A DNA stretch of 64,000 nt from an uncultured Clostridia bacterium (GTDB lineage Bacteria > Bacillota > Clostridia > Oscillospirales > Acutalibacteraceae). Shown one piece after another: positions 61,214 through 64,000 of the stretch. The stretch covers positions 1 to 64,000 of the forward strand of contig CANRNI010000001.1 of the NCBI GenBank assembly GCA_947631945.1. The letters are read 5' to 3'. A program made the position numbers and the translations under genes. The notes below the pieces were generated by a model, which saw nothing but the letters and a program-made list of their open reading frames with translations, did no database searches and was not told the DNA's origin. Positions within the stretch are counted from its first letter, which is position 1, and each line of letters starts with the position of its first letter.

Positions 61214-62116
61214 TTGAAATATTTGGGTTTGCTTTCCATTTCCGATACAATTTCTTCAACATGGGACAGATTTTCGGGAGCGGTCATGAGCCTTAATTCA
61301 TTTAAGGACCTTCTTGATATACTTTTCGTTGCGCTGATAATTTACGCTCTTATAATTCAGTTCAGAAAATCGCAGTCCATTCAGATAATAAAGGGCGTCG
61401 CTTTTGTGGCGGTGCTGTATTTGGTTGTAAACCTGTTTGAGATGAACGCGAGTAAGTTTATCTTCAACAGCGTCCTAAGCAATTTGCTGGTAATTTTTGT
61501 GATTTTATTCAGCGGAGAGCTGCGGCAGTCGCTCGAACGTATGGGACAGCGTAAAATATTTCCTGTTTTGTCCCTTTTTAGTTCAAAGAGCAACAACAAT
61601 GAAATCTACGACGTTATAAATAACGTCTGCCGCGCCTGCGCCGAAATGAGCGATGATAAAATAGGCTCTCTTATAATTTTTCAGCGCAAATCCATGCTCG
61701 GTGATATCACGAGACAGAGCGTGCCGATAGATTCATTGGTAACAACGGAAATGCTTTGCAGCGTCTTTTTCCCTAAAGCCGCTTTGCACGACGGCGCTAT
61801 AGTTATAAAGGACGGCAGAATTGTCGCCGCGAGATGCGTGGTTCCGCTCAAAAACGAAAAAGAGGTATCCGAGCACGTGGGAACGCGGCACAGAGCCGCT
61901 CTCGAAGTCAGTATGCATTCCGATGCGGTGGCGGTCGTAACGAGCGAGGAAACGGGCATTATATCTATCGCATACGACGGTCAGCTTAAAAGAGGCTTGA
62001 CGGACGCAAAGCTCCGTCAGATACTGATTGATTTGCTCATTGATTCTCACGATGAAATTAAAAGCGGCAAAAGCGACGATAAAAAAGCCGCAAAAAAGAA
62101 GGGGGATAAGAAATAA
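61214..62116 (+). CDS. cdaA: Diadenylate cyclase CdaA (DacA)
   Basis: A membrane-bound c-di-AMP synthase of about 300 residues. Two to three N-terminal helices (LDILFVALIIYALIIQF, VAFVAVLYLVVNLF, VLSNLLVIFVILF) are followed by the DAC domain with the catalytic motifs DGA (ALHDGAIVI) and RHR (GTRHRAALE). The C-terminus is Lys-rich. The start is uncertain: TTG 61214 has GGCGGTG at good spacing, while GTG 61205 overlaps it. It is directly followed by cdaR with a shared base, the standard clostridial pair. Confidence 0.93.
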   Translation: MKYLGLLSISDTISSTWDRFSGAVMSLNSFKDLLDILFVALIIYALIIQFRKSQSIQIIKGVAFVAVLYLVVNLFEMNASKFIFNSVLSNLLVIFVILFSGELRQSLERMGQRKIFPVLSLFSSKSNNNEIYDVINNVCRACAEMSDDKIGSLIIFQRKSMLGDITRQSVPIDSLVTTEMLCSVFFPKAALHDGAIVIKDGRIVAARCVVPLKNEKEVSEHVGTRHRAALEVSMHSDAVAVVTSEETGIISIAYDGQLKRGLTDAKLRQILIDLLIDSHDEIKSGKSDDKKAAKKKGDKK

Positions 62117-63135
62117 TGAAAAAGTCTCCCGAAAATAAAAAGGACGAGAGAAAGAACGGCTTAAAGCATCTTATGGATAACAACAAATTCGTTTTCGCGT
62201 TATCCCTGTTCATAGCTTTTCTTGTATGGGTAATAGTCGCGATGTATGCGAGTCCCGAGGAATCGTACACCATTTATAATGTGCCTGTCTCCGTCGATAC
62301 CGAAAACAGCATAGTTGCTCAGCGTGGCTATAAGACCTTCTGGCAGAGCGATGAGAAAATCGACGTTACCGTGACGGGTCCTCGTTACATGGTCACTACG
62401 CTCACTCCGGACGATATTATAGTTGCCGCGAATCTCAATAAAGTAAATACGGCGGGCGTTTCCGAGCTTGATTTAAGAGTTTCCCTTCGTGAAAGCAGTC
62501 AGGACATAACTATTTCCTCCTGGTCCAAAAGCTCTATTGAGGTATATTTTGACGCGGAGCTTACAAAGGAATTTGACGTGCAGATAGATACTTCCTCTAT
62601 TCCGGAGCATATCGCCGAGGGGTATCAGCTTAATAAAGCCGAGCTTACGGTTTCAAAGGTCATGCTTAAAGGGCCCGAAACGGAAATTAATAAAACAGTG
62701 AGCGTTATAGGCGATATACAGTTTCCCGAGGAGCTTATGTTTAAAACAGATACGGTTCCCGTGACTCTTAATCTTGAGGGCGATACGGCCGCCGATACCG
62801 TTTCTGTCAATAAATACGTTACTTTCGCCGACGAGCAGGAGTACTTTGTAAATATAAATATTGACAGAATCGCGGAGCTTGCTCCCTCTGTGGAATTTAA
62901 GGGGACAAAAACAGGCGATACCGACGTTAAGTTCAATACAAACGTCATTATCGCGAAAATAGACACGCTAACCGAGTTTAACGAGGAAACGCTTCCCGTA
63001 ATGACTTTAGATTATTCTTCGCTTAAAGAAGGCGAAAATAATTATACCGTTTCTCTTTCAACTCTCGATTTACCGGAGGGCGTAAGGCTCACAGACCCGA
63101 ATTTTACTCTGAAAATTACAATTACGCTTAGTTAA
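62116..63135 (+). CDS. cdaR: CdaA regulator CdaR (YbbR-domain protein)
   Basis: A 339-residue protein with one N-terminal membrane helix (FALSLFIAFLVWVIVAMYA) and about three extracytoplasmic YbbR domains (residues 55-335), each of about 80-90 residues. CdaR binds CdaA and modulates c-di-AMP synthesis. ATG 62116 shares its A with the cdaA TAA stop. No glmM follows, unlike the usual cdaA-cdaR-glmM order; a tandem repeat and a lipoprotein gene come next instead. Confidence 0.92.
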   Translation: MKKSPENKKDERKNGLKHLMDNNKFVFALSLFIAFLVWVIVAMYASPEESYTIYNVPVSVDTENSIVAQRGYKTFWQSDEKIDVTVTGPRYMVTTLTPDDIIVAANLNKVNTAGVSELDLRVSLRESSQDITISSWSKSSIEVYFDAELTKEFDVQIDTSSIPEHIAEGYQLNKAELTVSKVMLKGPETEINKTVSVIGDIQFPEELMFKTDTVPVTLNLEGDTAADTVSVNKYVTFADEQEYFVNINIDRIAELAPSVEFKGTKTGDTDVKFNTNVIIAKIDTLTEFNEETLPVMTLDYSSLKEGENNYTVSLSTLDLPEGVRLTDPNFTLKITITLS

Positions 63136-63151
63136 AATACTCTAAGTTATA

Positions 63152-63250
63152 AACAAGTTTTCTACAAATTATAAACAATTGAACAAGTTTTCTTTAAATT
63201 GTGAACATCTGAACAAATTTTGAACACATTTTTGAACATTTGAACATGAT
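63152..63250. repeat. Tandem ~30-bp repeats downstream of cdaR
   Basis: Three imperfect 30-31-bp units starting AACAAGTTTTCT (63152), AACAAGTTTTCT (63182) and AACAAATTTTGA (63212), then a partial unit at 63243. Each contains TGAACA or TAAACA. No terminator is seen here, and 63251-63380 holds no gene. Confidence 0.75.
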
Positions 63251-63396
63251 TTTCGCGTTTTTTTTCGACAAAAATTGCCCATTGTCTTTATCAATATCTA
63301 TTTTATTATCTATATCATTATCATTATCGGCATTTTTGGCATCAGTCCGTATTCGGTTGTATGCGACCGTATAATTTTGAAAGGGGAGGCGGCGTA

Positions 63397-64000
63397 ATGA
63401 TAAGTCATATCGGAAAAGTTAAGACGCTTATTATCATTTTGATTATCGCCGCCGCTTCTGTTCTTCTTAACGGCTGCGGCTCGGCGGTTTTTAACTCGGC
63501 TGAAAACCTTGTCAGACCTCCGAAGCTTTCGGGAGACGACGGCGAACTGCAAGCGGCGTTTGAAAAGGCAATGAGCGAAAAGGGAGAATATATTCTTAAA
63601 TATCCCTCCGAGGGCAAATACCGTTCCGCTTTCGTAAGGTACGACTGCGACGGCGACGGAAGCGACGAGGCGTTTGTATTCTTTTCGCTGAAAGCGGAGG
63701 AAATGTCGGTTTCCATGTATATGCTCGATTATGAAAACGAAATGTGGAAAGCCGTGGGAGAAATTCCGGGCGAGGGAAACGACATTTATTCGGTTGAGTT
63801 CTGCGACCTTAATAACGACGGCACCGCGGAAATCCTTGTCGGCTGGAGCTCGCTCGACGTTAAAACGAACAAAAAGCTTTCCGTATACTGTTCGTATAAA
63901 AATTCTCAAAATCTCAATTACAGACTTCTCGCTATAGAGACGTATACGGCTATGTATACAATCGACATTGATTCCGACGGGGAAAAGGAAATCCTCGCCG
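63397..64000 (+). CDS. Lipoprotein with Asp-rich FG-GAP/calcium-like repeats (partial, runs off window)
   Basis: An open frame from ATG 63397 (RBS GGGGAGGCGG) to the window end, 201 codons, with no stop. A lipoprotein signal peptide (TLIIILIIAAASVLLNGCG) places the acylated Cys near residue 27. The mature part has three D-x-D/N-x-D-G-type loops (YDCDGDGSDEAF, DLNNDGTAEILV, DIDSDGEKEILA), spaced as in FG-GAP/VCBS-like beta-propeller repeats that bind calcium. Surface lipoprotein; function unknown. The C-terminus is missing. Confidence 0.85.
   Translation, partial: MISHIGKVKTLIIILIIAAASVLLNGCGSAVFNSAENLVRPPKLSGDDGELQAAFEKAMSEKGEYILKYPSEGKYRSAFVRYDCDGDGSDEAFVFFSLKAEEMSVSMYMLDYENEMWKAVGEIPGEGNDIYSVEFCDLNNDGTAEILVGWSSLDVKTNKKLSVYCSYKNSQNLNYRLLAIETYTAMYTIDIDSDGEKEILA

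Overview
This 64 kb window looks like chromosomal DNA of a low-to-medium G+C, anaerobic, Gram-positive bacterium of the class Clostridia, probably Oscillospiraceae/Ruminococcaceae. The reasons are: sigma-A-type promoters (TTGACA, 16-18 bp, TATAAT) and strong AGGAGG ribosome-binding sites; clostridial gene orders (PucR-type regulator, ftsE, ftsX, PcsB-like M23 protein, S41 protein; ispF near cdaA-cdaR; rimM-trmD; rsmD-coaD); an HPr with both His and Ser phosphorylation sites; YtrA-type GntR/ABC modules; and large secreted proteins with InlB-type and Cys-rich repeats. No phage genes, CRISPR array, transposase or rRNA operon is visible. One tRNA gene (Pro, UGG) is present.

Layout. 1-5,900: DAG/lipid kinase, a small metal-binding pair (HMA protein, DUF305 protein), a GPH sugar symporter, a DUF11 protein and a NifX-like protein. 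5,900-18,100: YfhO-type membrane protein, DUF554 protein, secreted beta-propeller, GrpB-like protein, GNAT acetyltransferase, alpha/beta hydrolase, an AraC-APH fusion, a winged-helix protein and an aldehyde dehydrogenase. 18,500-24,400: leftward operon for division-linked cell-wall hydrolysis. 24,500-31,100: housekeeping genes (rsuA-like, coaD, rsmD, HAD phosphatase, uvrC, ptsH). 31,300-36,600: trmD, rimM and the polyamine transporter potABCD. 37,000-44,000: a beta-propeller orphan, tRNA-Pro, a frameshifted AraC/GyrI regulator and a YtrA-regulated ABC exporter. 44,000-46,150: a possible phase-variable small ORF and a secreted protein. 46,400-51,400: leftward operon of DivIVA-like protein, Pit phosphate transporter, DUF47 partner and pcrA. 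51,470-52,110: candidate type I toxin-antitoxin locus with three tandem antisense-RNA repeats. 52,200-57,100: a giant secreted repeat protein. 57,400-64,000: sulfatase, Nudix hydrolase, type Ic aminotransferase, ispF, cdaA, cdaR and the start of a lipoprotein gene that runs off the window.

The most distinctive feature is a dispersed non-coding repeat family, with about a dozen full or partial copies. It has a shared fold-back core but two kinds of terminal inverted repeat: A (GGCAATACCGC) and B (GGAAACRCTGAWTAAATC). Copies are flanked by 4-bp duplications (TTAA, CTAA, TTTA). One A copy sits inside a B copy, one copy has a B left end and an A right end, and five copies begin at, or one base beyond, the UAA stop codon of a gene. 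No mobilising enzyme is encoded in the window.

Other points to check: a PDZ-less S41 protein that has lost its catalytic Ser and Lys, FtsE with a 225-residue disordered tail, PotD anchored by a C-terminal membrane helix instead of lipid, a CRP/FNR-like palindrome at the pot promoter, and a 14-bp tandem duplication that breaks a regulator.
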